A stretch of DNA of 64,000 nt from Hymenobacter ruricola. GTDB lineage: Bacteria > Bacteroidota > Bacteroidia > Cytophagales > Hymenobacteraceae. Position numbers and translations under genes: made by a program. Where the stretch lies: positions 310,001 to 374,000 of the forward strand of contig NZ_JADQDM010000003.1 in the NCBI RefSeq assembly GCF_015694525.1. Direction: 5' to 3'. Below, in pieces: positions 25,372 through 34,600 of the stretch. How positions within the stretch are numbered: position 1 is the first letter of the stretch; the number at the start of each line of letters is the position of its first letter. Under the pieces are notes generated by a model. It did no database searches. It was not told the origin of the DNA and was given only the letters and a program-made list of their open reading frames with translations.

Positions 25372-26934
25372 CTAGCCGTTGGCCGGCTCGGCCAGCTCCT
25401 CCGGCATCACCACGATGCCCTGCTGCAGCTTGGAGTTTTTGCGCCCGTACAGGAAGTACACGGCAAAGCCCAGCAGCATCCAGACCACGGCCACTTGCAG
25501 GGTGAAGGCGTCGAGGGCCACAATCAGCAGGGTGCAGAGCACGGCGCCCAGGGCCGGCACCAGCGGAAAGCGCGGCGAGGACAGCGGCGCCCGAAACGGC
25601 CGCGGCTGCCCGGGGTGGGAGCGGCGCATGAGCCACACGCCGATGCTCACCAGCACAAAGGCCAGCAGCGTGCCGAAAGACGTTAAATCGCCCGCCAGTG
25701 AGCCCGGCACGAAGGCAGCAAACACCCCCACAAAACCCATGAGCACGAGGTTGGACTTGTAGGGCGTGCGGTAGCGCGGGTGCAGCTCGGCAAAGGCCTG
25801 GGGCATGAGCCCGTCTTTGGCCATGGAGAAAAACACCCGGCTTTGGCCCATGAGCATCACCAGCACCACCGACGAAAAGCCCAGCAGAATGGCCAGCGTC
25901 ACGGCCGTGGCCAGCCAGCCGTAGCCGGGCATGTGCGCCCGGATGGCGTAGGCCACCGAGGCCTCGGCCCCCAGCGAAGGGTCGGCAAACTCGCGCCAGT
26001 TGGCCACGCCGGTCAGCACGTGGCCGAACAGCACATACAGCACCGTGCAGATGGCCAGGGAACCCAGAATGCTGATGGGCATGTCGCGCTTGGGGTTCTT
26101 GGCTTCCTGCGCGGCCGTGCTCACGGCGTCGAAGCCGATGAAGGCGAAGAACACAATGGCCGCGCCGCCCAGGATGCCGCCGATGCCGTGCTTGTTCCAG
26201 GCCGAATACTCGCGCACCACCGCGCCCGCCGCGTTGCGCACCGGCGCGGCGTTTTCGGGAATGAGGTAGGGCGTGTGGTTGGCGGGGTTGATGAACTGCC
26301 AGCCCACCCCGATGAAAAGCAGCACCACGGCCACCTTCACCACCACCATCACCGAGTTGAACACCGCCGATTCCTGCGTGCCCTTCACCAGCAGCAAGCT
26401 CAGGGCGATGACCACCAGCACCGCCGGCAGGTTGATGAACCCGTGCTGCGTCACGCCGCCCAGCACGGCGCTTTCCAGCGGGGAGTGGCACCAGGCGTAG
26501 GGCATATGCACCCCGAAAGCTTCCAGCAGCTTGTTGAGGTATTCGCTCCAGCCGATGCTGACGGTGGCCGCGCCCAGTGCGTATTCCATAATCAGGGCCC
26601 AGCCGATGACCCAGGCCACAAACTCGCCCATGGTGGTGTAGGCGTAGGTGTAGGCCGAGCCGGCAATGGGAATCATGGCCGCGAACTCGGCGTAGCACAG
26701 GCCCGCAAACACGCAGCCCAGCGCCGCCAGCACAAAGGCCAGCGTCACGCCCGGCCCCGAGGCCTGCGACACGGCATTGGCCGTGCGAATGAACAGGCCG
26801 GAGCCAATAATGGCGCCCACGCCCAGTGCCGTCAGGTTGGCGGCGCCGAGGGTGCGCTTGAGCGCGCCGTGGCCGGAAGCGTTGGCCTCGCCCAGGAGCA
26901 CGGCCAGCGGTTTGGTAGCGAAGAGGCGGCTCAT
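25372..26934 (-). CDS. amino acid permease (APC superfamily)
   Basis: This 520-residue protein has 12 or more predicted helices. The first contains the APC substrate-binding motif GVGAIIGSGLFIRTA. FAAMIPIAGSAYTYAYTTMG and AWVIGWALIMEYALG match the cationic amino acid transporter (CAT/YfnA) branch. It should import amino acids, possibly arginine or lysine type, by cation symport or exchange. Its ATG overlaps the stop of the upstream DinB gene by 4 bp (ATGA at 26931-26934), so translation of the two is probably coupled. Confidence 0.94.
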   Translation of the reverse strand: MSRLFATKPLAVLLGEANASGHGALKRTLGAANLTALGVGAIIGSGLFIRTANAVSQASGPGVTLAFVLAALGCVFAGLCYAEFAAMIPIAGSAYTYAYTTMGEFVAWVIGWALIMEYALGAATVSIGWSEYLNKLLEAFGVHMPYAWCHSPLESAVLGGVTQHGFINLPAVLVVIALSLLLVKGTQESAVFNSVMVVVKVAVVLLFIGVGWQFINPANHTPYLIPENAAPVRNAAGAVVREYSAWNKHGIGGILGGAAIVFFAFIGFDAVSTAAQEAKNPKRDMPISILGSLAICTVLYVLFGHVLTGVANWREFADPSLGAEASVAYAIRAHMPGYGWLATAVTLAILLGFSSVVLVMLMGQSRVFFSMAKDGLMPQAFAELHPRYRTPYKSNLVLMGFVGVFAAFVPGSLAGDLTSFGTLLAFVLVSIGVWLMRRSHPGQPRPFRAPLSSPRFPLVPALGAVLCTLLIVALDAFTLQVAVVWMLLGFAVYFLYGRKNSKLQQGIVVMPEELAEPANG

Positions 26935-27500
26935 AAATTCGAAGTGGCGGCTGCGGTGGAAGAAACGGCACGTTCAGACTGCTGGCCCGCCAGTTGCCGG
27001 GCCAGCGCGCTGATGCGAGCCAGGTGGTGGTCATCGTGCTCGGCCACGAACAAAAACAGGTCCATCGGCCGCATGGGGGTGCACATGCGCGGGTGCAAGG
27101 CCGAGCGGTGTAGCACCGCGTCGTCCACCTCCTGCAGGCGCTGCACCGCGCGCAGCCGCTGCTGGCGGAAGCTTTGCAGCAGCACTTGCGGCGGCGTGGC
27201 GTTGTGGTTCGCCAGGGTCGTGGCCTCATTGCTTAAGTCGGTGGGGCGCAGCTCTGCCTCACCGTTCACGATGTCCTCCAGCCGGCCCAGCCACAAGGGT
27301 TCCAGGTCGGCCAGGTGGCCCACGTTTTCCTGGATGGTCCACGTGCCGTCCACCCACGTTGTCAGCCATTCCGGGCTGATACCGGTCAGCTTTTCTTCCA
27401 GCCGGGCCGGGGTGCCCAGCAGGCGCTCCAGCAGCGAAGGCAGCAGGCGCGGGTCGGCCGATTGTGAAAATTCGCGCTCAAACCATTTGAGTTGTTTCAT
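26931..27500 (-). CDS. DinB family protein
   Basis: This encodes 189 residues from the ATG at 27500 (MKQLKWFEREF); an extra 13 residues from 27539 look non-coding. Metal-ligand candidates are His in TIQENVGHLADLEPLW and LFVAEHDDHHLARI. The protein is a four-helix bundle of the DinB type. Its stop overlaps the start of the amino acid permease in an ATGA arrangement, tying the two genes into one translational unit, although a DinB-permease link has no known biochemical meaning. Confidence 0.88.
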   Translation of the reverse strand: MKQLKWFEREFSQSADPRLLPSLLERLLGTPARLEEKLTGISPEWLTTWVDGTWTIQENVGHLADLEPLWLGRLEDIVNGEAELRPTDLSNEATTLANHNATPPQVLLQSFRQQRLRAVQRLQEVDDAVLHRSALHPRMCTPMRPMDLFLFVAEHDDHHLARISALARQLAGQQSERAVSSTAAATSNL

Positions 27501-27572
27501 GCGGAGATGGTGGGGTTGGTGAGGCGGCCACAAGGCCACGTTTTCGAATGCTGAAGAATGGTGCCGCCCGCG

Positions 27573-29045
27573 CTACGCTGGCATTTGGGCCAAGTCAATA
27601 GCCTCGCGCACGAGCCCGCCCAGCCGCACAAGGCCCGCCTCCACTTCCTCGCCGAAAGGCAGCCCGTAGCTGAGCCGGAAGCAATTGTGGTACTGCTCAT
27701 GCAGCGTAAACATGCGCCCCGGCGCCAGACTGATGCCCGCCTGCGCCGCCCGCCGAAACAGCGCCGTGGCGTCGACCCCGGCCGGCAGCTCCACCCACAG
27801 CAGAAAACCGCCCTGCGGCCGGCTGACCTTGGTGGCCGGAAAGTGCTGCTCGATGGCCCGGGCGTAGCGCCGGTAGTTGTCGAGCAAAAAGCGCCGCAGT
27901 CGCTGCAAGTGCAGCTCGTAGCGCCCGGTGGCCAGCAGGTAGCCAATGGCTTGGTGCGTGAGCCCCGGCGAAGCCACCTGCTGGTAGAGCTTCAGCCGCT
28001 TGATTTGCTCCAGGTAGCGCCCCGGGGCCACCCAGCCCACCCGGTAGCCGGGCGCCAGCGTCTTGCTCACCGAGCCGCACCAGAGCACCAGCCCGCTGGT
28101 GTCGAACGCCTTGCAGGGCTTCGGCCGTTGCGCCCCAAAATGCAGGTCGCCGTAGAGGTCGTCCTCAATGAGTGGCACCTGGTAGCGCTCCAGCAGCTGC
28201 ACCAGCCGGCGCTTGTGAGCCTCGGGCATGCAGCAGCCCATGGGGTTGGTGAAGTTGGGCGTGAACAGGCACACCTGCACACGGCCCTCCGCCAGGTGCC
28301 CGGCCAGCGCGTCGAGCTCCACGCCGGTTTCGGGGTGGGTGGGCAGCTCCAGCACCTGCCGGCCCAGAGCGCGGGCCAGCTGCAGCACGCCCAGGTAGGT
28401 AGGGCTTTCCACGGCCAGCGTATCGCCGGGCTTGGTGAGGGCCAGCAGGCACAAGGAGATGGCCGCCATGCAGCCCTCGGTGGTCACCAGCTCGTGTTCG
28501 GTGAGCTGTCCGCCCCACAGCATGCTGTAGCGGGCAATCTGCTGGCGCAGCAGCAGGTTGCCCTGCACGGGCTCGTAGCGGGTGCCGGCCTGCGGCAGCT
28601 GCTGCTGGGCGCGCCGCACGGCCTCGGCCAGCCGCGCCACGGGCAGCACCGACGGGTCGGGCACCGAGAGCGAGAGCGGCAGCAGGTCCGGCCGGTGCAT
28701 GTGGGCGGCGTATTCGGCAATCAGGTTCTCGGCCTCGCTGAAGGCGGCGGCCACCGGCGGGTGCGCGGCGGGCTGCGTGGGCGTGGGCAGGGCGGGGGTG
28801 GGACGGCCCGCCGGGCGCACGTAGTAGCCCGACTGCGCCCGCACCTCCACCAGCCCGCTGGCTTCCAGCGCGTAGTAGGCCTGCAAAATGGTGCTCACGC
28901 TCAGCCCCTGCTCCCGGCTCAGCACCCGCACCGAGGGCAGCTTGTCGCCCGCGCGCAGCACCCCGCCCCGAATCTGGGCCGCCAGGTGGTGGGCCACCAC
29001 CTGGTACTTATGCAGCGGAGCAGCGACGGGCAGCGCAGGGTTCAT
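27573..29045 (-). CDS. MocR-type regulator (GntR HTH fused to class I aminotransferase)
   Basis: This 490-residue protein has an N-terminal winged helix of the GntR type (about 10-80: LRAGDKLPSVRVLSREQGLS, VSTILQAYYALEASGLVEVR) and a C-terminal fold-type I aminotransferase domain (120-470). The PLP lysine is in CGSVSKTLAPGYRVGWVA, and FTPNFTNPMG and EDDLYGDL are PLP-site blocks. MocR proteins use PLP as a signal, for example PdxR or GabR, rather than for catalysis. Nothing nearby encodes PLP synthesis. The permease/DinB pair downstream is the most obvious candidate target. Confidence 0.93.
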   Translation of the reverse strand: MNPALPVAAPLHKYQVVAHHLAAQIRGGVLRAGDKLPSVRVLSREQGLSVSTILQAYYALEASGLVEVRAQSGYYVRPAGRPTPALPTPTQPAAHPPVAAAFSEAENLIAEYAAHMHRPDLLPLSLSVPDPSVLPVARLAEAVRRAQQQLPQAGTRYEPVQGNLLLRQQIARYSMLWGGQLTEHELVTTEGCMAAISLCLLALTKPGDTLAVESPTYLGVLQLARALGRQVLELPTHPETGVELDALAGHLAEGRVQVCLFTPNFTNPMGCCMPEAHKRRLVQLLERYQVPLIEDDLYGDLHFGAQRPKPCKAFDTSGLVLWCGSVSKTLAPGYRVGWVAPGRYLEQIKRLKLYQQVASPGLTHQAIGYLLATGRYELHLQRLRRFLLDNYRRYARAIEQHFPATKVSRPQGGFLLWVELPAGVDATALFRRAAQAGISLAPGRMFTLHEQYHNCFRLSYGLPFGEEVEAGLVRLGGLVREAIDLAQMPA

Positions 29046-29102
29046 GGCAGGTAAAGATTAGCAGGAATAAGGAGGATAACCTCGCGTGGGCCGGGGCATC
29101 AA

Positions 29103-29474
29103 TCAGGCACCAGTCACCGGCGCCGCGTAGTGCGCCCGCACCCGCTGCACCCGGCCCTGGGCATTCAGCTCCATGTATTCGGCGGCGGGCCAGCCGTTGA
29201 TGCTGCGGTAGTAGAGCACCACCGACTGCACGCCGGGCAGCACCTGCTGCAAGGCAAAGTGCAGGTCCGGGTAGCGGGCCAGACCGGTGGCAAAATAGGC
29301 GCGCAGGGTTTCTTTGGTGTGCAGGGCGCCGCTGGCACCCGCGCCGAGCTGCTGAATCAGCGGCGAGCGGAAGTCCAGCTCGTCGGCGTAGTGGGCCATG
29401 ATGCGGTCCAGGTCGTGGGCATTCCAGCTTTCTACCCAGTCGTGGGCAAAGTCGGTGGCTTGTTCTTGGGTCAT
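29103..29474 (-). CDS. SnoaL/NTF2-like family protein
   Basis: This encodes 123 residues from MTQEQATDFAHDWVESWN; a longer reading from 29543 adds a poorly matching N terminus. The pattern WNAHDLDRIMAHYADELDFRSP followed by a strand-rich C terminus (VLYYRSINGWPAAEYMELN) is the standard SnoaL-like cone fold. Members are cyclases, isomerases or unassigned; no catalytic assignment is possible. It lies between the thiolase and the MocR gene on the same strand. Confidence 0.88.
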   Translation of the reverse strand: MTQEQATDFAHDWVESWNAHDLDRIMAHYADELDFRSPLIQQLGAGASGALHTKETLRAYFATGLARYPDLHFALQQVLPGVQSVVLYYRSINGWPAAEYMELNAQGRVQRVRAHYAAPVTGA

Positions 29475-29625
29475 GGAAGTAAGAAAAAGGTGGTGGCCAA
29501 GTGGGCAGAAGTCCGACAAAAGTCCGGGATGCTGTGCCCCCAAAACAGTAGCAGTTTTCGACTTATCCGACCAGTACAGTTGGCCCTTGCGAGTGGCCCG
29601 GCGCAGGCCGTGGGCCAGTCCACCT

Positions 29626-30762
29626 TTAGCAACGCTCTAGCACGGTGGCAATGCCCTGCCCGCCCCCAATGCACTGCGTGGCCAGCGCGTAGCGCCCGCC
29701 CGTGCGCCGAAGCAAGCCGGCGGCCTTGCCCGTGATGCGCGCCCCCGTGGCACCGAGCGGATGCCCCAATGCCAGGGCGCCGCCGTCCAGGTTCAGCTTC
29801 TCGGGCGCGATGCCCAGTTCCTGCTGGCAGGCCAGCGCCTGGGTCGCAAACGCCTCGTTGAGCTCCACCACATCCATGTCGGCCAAGCGCAGCCCCGCCC
29901 GGGCCAGGGCCTTGTGCGTGGCCGGAATCGGCCCGAGCCCCATCACCTCCGGGCCCACGCCGGCCACTGCCACGCTTCTTAGCTGCGCCAGGGGCGTGAG
30001 CTGGTGCCGCCGCAGAAAGGCCTCGCTCACCACCAGCACGGCCGCCGCCCCGTCCGTCAGCGGCGAGGAGGTGCCCGCCGTCACGGTGCCATCGGCCGCA
30101 AACGCCGGCTTGAGGCCGGCCAGGCCCGCCGGTGTTGTGGCCGGACGCAGGCAGCCGTCCTGGGTCACCACCGAGCCATCGGATAGCTGCACCGGCACCA
30201 GCTCGTCGGCAAAGGCCCCGGCGGCCACGGCAGCGGCGGCTTTGGCCTGGCTCGCGGTGGCAAACTGTTCCTGAGTTTCCCGGCTGATGCCGTACTGCCG
30301 GGCCACGTTCTCGGCCGTAATGCCCATGGGGGTGTACGTTTCCGGGCGCAATTGCAGCAAGGCCGGGCTGGGGGAAGGGTGCAACCCGCTCTGCGGCACC
30401 TTGGTCATCGATTCCACCCCCAAACACAAAAACGCCTCGCCCGCGCCGGTGGCAATGCTGCCCGCCGCGGCGTGAATGCTCGTCATCGAGGAGCCGCAGA
30501 AGCGGTTGATAGTGGCGCCGGCAATGTGCTGGGGCAGCCCGGCCAGCAAGGCCACGATGCGGGCGAGGTTGTCGCCCTGCTCGCCTTCGGGGTAGGCGCA
30601 GCCCAGCAGCACGTCTTCCAGCTCGGCGGGGTCAAAGGCCTGGCGGGCCAGCAGGCCGCGCACCAGCTGCGCAGCCAACTCGGCCGGTGGCAGGGTCGCA
30701 AACGTGCCTTTGCGGGCAAACTGGAAGGGGGTGCGGGCGAAATCCAGCAAGTAAGCATCCAT
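29626..30762 (-). CDS. acetyl-CoA acetyltransferase / 3-ketoacyl-CoA thiolase
   Basis: This 378-residue thiolase has the acyl-accepting Cys89 in NRFCGSSM, the middle NEAFATQALACQ block, the His in GGALALGHPLGATGAR and the second catalytic Cys in ATQCIGGGQG. It either cleaves 3-ketoacyl-CoA in beta-oxidation or condenses acetyl-CoA. No hydratase/dehydrogenase gene is adjacent, so direction is undecided. A 14-bp palindrome identical to one before the tetR gene sits on its promoter, so the TetR protein encoded just upstream probably represses it. Confidence 0.94.
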   Translation of the reverse strand: MDAYLLDFARTPFQFARKGTFATLPPAELAAQLVRGLLARQAFDPAELEDVLLGCAYPEGEQGDNLARIVALLAGLPQHIAGATINRFCGSSMTSIHAAAGSIATGAGEAFLCLGVESMTKVPQSGLHPSPSPALLQLRPETYTPMGITAENVARQYGISRETQEQFATASQAKAAAAVAAGAFADELVPVQLSDGSVVTQDGCLRPATTPAGLAGLKPAFAADGTVTAGTSSPLTDGAAAVLVVSEAFLRRHQLTPLAQLRSVAVAGVGPEVMGLGPIPATHKALARAGLRLADMDVVELNEAFATQALACQQELGIAPEKLNLDGGALALGHPLGATGARITGKAAGLLRRTGGRYALATQCIGGGQGIATVLERC

Positions 30763-30820
30763 GGGAAAAGGGAGAGAGGTGGGAAATGGAAAGGCTCTGT
30801 CAGGAGCAAACGCGGTGCTT

Positions 30821-30828
30821 CAATATTA
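30821..30828 (-). promoter_or_regulatory. -7 promoter element of the thiolase gene
   Basis: On the minus strand this reads TAATATTG, one mismatch from the Bacteroidota -7 consensus TAnnTTTG. It lies 59 bp upstream of the thiolase ATG and abuts the operator at 30828-30841. Confidence 0.5.
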
Positions 30829-30841
30829 TACCGATTGGTAT
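30828..30841. promoter_or_regulatory. TetR-type operator upstream of the thiolase gene
   Basis: ATACCGATTGGTAT is an interrupted palindrome (ATACC-4-GGTAT). Its reverse complement is exactly the 14-mer at 31483-31496 before the tetR gene. It overlaps the edge of the predicted thiolase -7 element, so binding should block transcription. ATACC-4-GGTAT resembles known TetR-family boxes such as that of NemR. Confidence 0.75.
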
Positions 30842-30860
30842 GTTATTGGGTAAAAAAAAG

Positions 30861-31457
30861 TCAGGCCACCAGTTCGGTTTCAATCAATTGTTCCAGGTGG
30901 TCGAGCACCGTGTACAGCGCCTGGGGGTTCTCGGTGGCTTTGGCCAGGAGCACTCCGCCCTCAATCAGCGCCATTAAAACCGTCGCGTAACGAGTGGCGT
31001 CGGCTTCGGGCTTGAGGTCGCCGGCCTGCTGGCCCGCTTCGATGACGTGGACGAGGTTGCCGTGCCAGCCGCGCAACGTTTCCTGTACCCGCCGCCGCAG
31101 GGGGGAGGCAGGGGCGTCGTCCACTTCCACGGCCGTGTTGAGGATGGGGCAGCCGCCCCGGGCTTGCAGTTCGGCGTAAACCTGGCGGTAGAAGCGCGGT
31201 ACGGCCAGCAGCTTTTCGCGCGCGGGCGCAGTCTTGGGCGCACTGGCGCGCAGGCCGTTGAACACAAACGCGAGGTTGTGCTCAAAGGCGGCCAGCGCCA
31301 CCTCTTCCTTGTTTTCGAAGTTGCCGTAGATGGCCCCTTTGGTCAGGCCAGTGGCGGCCGTCAGGTCGTTTAGCGACGTGCCCGCATAGCCCTGCTTATT
31401 GAAAACAGGGGCCGTTTGCTCGATAATGAACTGGCGGGTGCGCTCGGCTTTAGACAT
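30861..31457 (-). CDS. TetR family transcriptional regulator
   Basis: This encodes 198 residues from MSKAERTRQFIIEQ (an in-frame start at 31469 would add four). The N-terminal helix-turn-helix is GYAGTSLNDLTAATGLTKGAIYGNFENKEEV, which falls in the AcrR/NemR-like branch. The C-terminal ligand domain (residues 60-198) has CPILNTAVEVDD, seen in TetR_C regulators with a conserved Cys. It is followed by the thiolase gene on the same strand, 98 bp on. Identical operators at both promoters predict autorepression and thiolase repression; the inducer is unknown. Confidence 0.94.
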   Translation of the reverse strand: MSKAERTRQFIIEQTAPVFNKQGYAGTSLNDLTAATGLTKGAIYGNFENKEEVALAAFEHNLAFVFNGLRASAPKTAPAREKLLAVPRFYRQVYAELQARGGCPILNTAVEVDDAPASPLRRRVQETLRGWHGNLVHVIEAGQQAGDLKPEADATRYATVLMALIEGGVLLAKATENPQALYTVLDHLEQLIETELVA

Positions 31458-31477
31458 AGGTGCTGACAAAACTACGG

Positions 31478-31485
31478 CAAATATA
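31478..31485 (-). promoter_or_regulatory. -7 promoter element of the tetR gene
   Basis: The minus strand reads TATATTTG, an exact match to the Bacteroidota -7 consensus TAnnTTTG, 20 bp upstream of the tetR ATG. Its upstream edge overlaps the operator at 31483-31496 by three bases. Confidence 0.7.
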
Positions 31486-31496
31486 CCAATCGGTAT
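31483..31496. promoter_or_regulatory. TetR-type autoregulatory operator
   Basis: ATACCAATCGGTAT is the exact reverse complement of the 14-mer at 30828-30841. It overlaps the tetR -7 element and lies 25 bp before the tetR start codon, the usual place for autorepression. Confidence 0.75.
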
Positions 31497-31667
31497 TAAA
31501 AGTGCAGCAGGGGCGTAGAATTTTTGTGAATGCGTGCTATACTAGTCAGGCTTTGGCACCTTTTACCCGGGGCAGTGGTACGTCCATTCCGGCGGCACGC
31601 AGTACTATAATGATACGCTCCACGCCCCCGCTAACTTCGACTGTCTTTTTTTCTTCAGAAACAGGGC

Positions 31668-34600
31668 CTATTCTACCACCAAGCGTAAGGCCTGGCTACC
31701 CACGCGCACCACGTACACGCCGGTAGCCAACCCCTGCGGCAGCGTCAGAGCGGCCTTGCCGGCGGCATCGGCGGTAGCGGCCAGCACCTGCCGGCCCAGG
31801 GCATCAAACACCGTGACGGCGTCGTCGGGCTGCGCGCCCGTGAGGGTAGTAGCCTGGGTGACTGGGTTGGGAAACAGGGCCAGTTTGGCTTGGGGGCCCA
31901 CCGCCACGGTGCGCACGGGCGAGTAGCTGGCCGTGCCATCCAGGTCCACTTGGCGCAGGCGGTAGTACACCAGCGGGGCGGCGTAGCGGGCCACGTGCTC
32001 ATCGACGAAAGCATACGTGTGCGCTTGGGTGCTGCTGCCGGCTCCGGCCACCGTGCCCAGGCGGGCGAAGCGGGCCCCGTCGGCGCTGCTTTCCACCTCG
32101 AAGCCAGCGTTGTTGAGTTCGCTGGCTGTCGTCCATTGCAGCAGGGCGCCCGTGCCCTGGGCCTGGGCCGTGAAGGTGGCCAGCTCCACGGGCAACGGGT
32201 TGGCGGCGTTGCCCAGGGTCCAGAGTGAGAAGTTGCTGATGCCGCTCAGGCTGGCGGTGTGGGTGGTGGGCTGGCTGCCGCTGGCGGCGGTAGTGGCCAA
32301 GGTGGCGGCCTTCTGTGGTTGCCAAGTGGTGCCCGCGTTATCGCTCTTGAACAGGCGCAGGTTGGCGGCAGCAATGCCATTGCGCTCGTCGTCGCGCACG
32401 GTCAGGGCCAGGGCCACGTTCAGGCCGGTCCTGACGGCGGGCTGGATGTCGAACACGCGCTTGACGCTCTGGCTGGTGCCCGCGCCGGTGCGGGCCGTGC
32501 CGGTGGTGCGCACCACCAGGGTGCTGCCAGGCAGGCGGCTGCTGCTGGGCGTGAGCGTGAGGCCCAGCCCGCCGAAGGTCTGGGTGGTGCCGGCCGTGCT
32601 CAGGTTGCGCGTCGTTTGCACCGTGCCCGTGGCGTAGCCGTCAGCATCTTCGCTGAGCGTGGCGGTGGGGCCCAGCGTCAGGGCATTGCTGCCGGTGCGC
32701 AGCACGCCGCCGGTGAGCGCGACGGCGCTGGTGGCCGTGACGTCGTCCGTGAGCGTGAGCCCCGCGCCGTTGCTGAGGGTGAGCGCGCGCACGGTGGCCG
32801 GCAGGCCCGTGCCCGTGACTTGCGCCGCCGACCCGTTGTAGGTGTAGCGCGCGTCGGCGTCGAAGGTGCGGGTGCCCGTGACCTGCACCGCCCCGGTGCT
32901 GCCGCTGCTGCTGATGCCCTGCGCCGAGCAGATGCCCAGCGTGCCGCCCGCTGCCAGCGTGAAGCTGCCCGGGCCGCTGAGCACGAAGCAGCCGTCGTTG
33001 AGCACGCCGCCGCTTTGCACCGTGGTGCTGCCGGCCACGCTGATGGGGCTGGCCAGCGTGCCCACGCCGGTGCTGGTGACGGTGAAGGAGGTGTAGAGGG
33101 CGTCGGCGTAAATGCCTGTGGTCGTGCTCACCACCAAATCCAGCCCGCCCAGCAGCACCCCGGCCGTGCCGCTGTTGCTGTTGGCCGTGAGCAGGTCCGG
33201 CTTGCCGTCGCCGTTCACGTCGGCCACCGCGATGTCGAAGGGCAGGCTGTTGGTGCCGGTGCTATAGGTGGCGGCGGCCCCGAAGCTGCCCGTGCCCGTG
33301 CCCAGCAGCACGCTGGCCGTGCCGCTGCTGCTGTTGGCCGTGAGCAAATCCAACTGGCCGTCACCGTTCACATCGGCCACCGCGAGGGCGTAGGTAGAAC
33401 TACCGCCCGTGCTGTAGGTGCTCACGGCCCCGAAGCTGCCCGTGCCCGTGCCCAGCAGTACCCCGGCCGTACCGTTGCCCGCGTTGACCGTGAGCGCATC
33501 CAGCTGGCCGTCGCCGTTCACGTCGGCCACGGCAATATCGTAGGGCGTGCTGCCGCTGCCCGTGCTAAAGGCGGTAACGGCTCCGAAGCTGCCCGTGCCC
33601 GTGCCCAGCAGCACCCCCACCGTGTTGTTGAAGAGGTTGGCCGTGAGCACGTCCAGCTTGCCGTCGCCGTTCACGTCGGCCACCGCCAGGTCGCGCGGCT
33701 GGCTGTTACTGCCCGTGCTGTAGGTGCTCACGGCCCCGAAGCTGCCCGTGCCCGTGCCCAGCAGCACCCCCACCGCGTCGGTGCCGTAGTTGGCCGTGAG
33801 CACATCCGGCTTGCCGTCGCCGTTCACGTCGGCCACCGCGAGGCCGCGGGGAGCGCTGTTGCCGCCCGCGCTAAAAGTGGTAGCGGCCCCGAAGCTGCCC
33901 GTGCCCGTGCCCAGCAGCACCCCCACCGAGTTGCTGCTAATGCTATTGTTAGCCGTGAGCAAATCTGGCTTGCCGTCGCCGTTCACGTCGGCCACCGCGA
34001 TGGCGCGGGGCAGGCCGCCGCCCGAGGAAAAGGTGGTGACGGCCCCGAAGCTGCCCGTGCCCGTGCCCAGCAGCACCCCGGCCGTGCTGTTGCCGTAGTT
34101 GGCCGTGAGCAGGTCTAGCTTGCCGTCGCCGTTCACGTCGGCCACAGCCACGCCGCGGGGACTGTTGCCGCTGCTCGTATTCGTCACCGGCAGGAAGGTG
34201 CGCGTGGCCAGCACGGGCGTGGTGTTGAGCAGCACCCCGGTCGTGTAGGCGCTGTTGTTGGCCGTGAGCAGGTCCAGCCGGCCGTCACCGTCTACGTCGG
34301 CCGCCACAACGCCCCAGGGCTCACTGCCGCTGCCCGTGCTGAGGGCAGTGACGGGACCGAAGGTGCCCGTGCCCGTGCCCAGCAGCATCCCCACCGTGTC
34401 GCTGCCCGCGTTGGCCGTGAGCAGGTCCAGCTTGCCGTCGTTGTTCACGTCGCCCACGGCAATGTCGAAGGGTATGCTATTGGGGCCCGCGCTGTAGGTC
34501 CTCACGGACCCGAAGCTGCCGGTGCCCGTGCCCAGCAGCACGCCGGCCTTGTTAGTGTCGGAGTTGGCCGTGAGCAGGTCGGGGTTGCCGTCGCCGTTCA

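Noticed and set aside
25780-27522. 580-codon plus-strand open frame
   Set aside because: Antisense to the amino acid permease and DinB genes; composition is His/Gly/Gln-rich and no domain is seen.
32259-34118. 619-codon plus-strand open frame
   Set aside because: Antisense to the FG-GAP repeat gene; its repeated pattern mirrors the repeats on the other strand.
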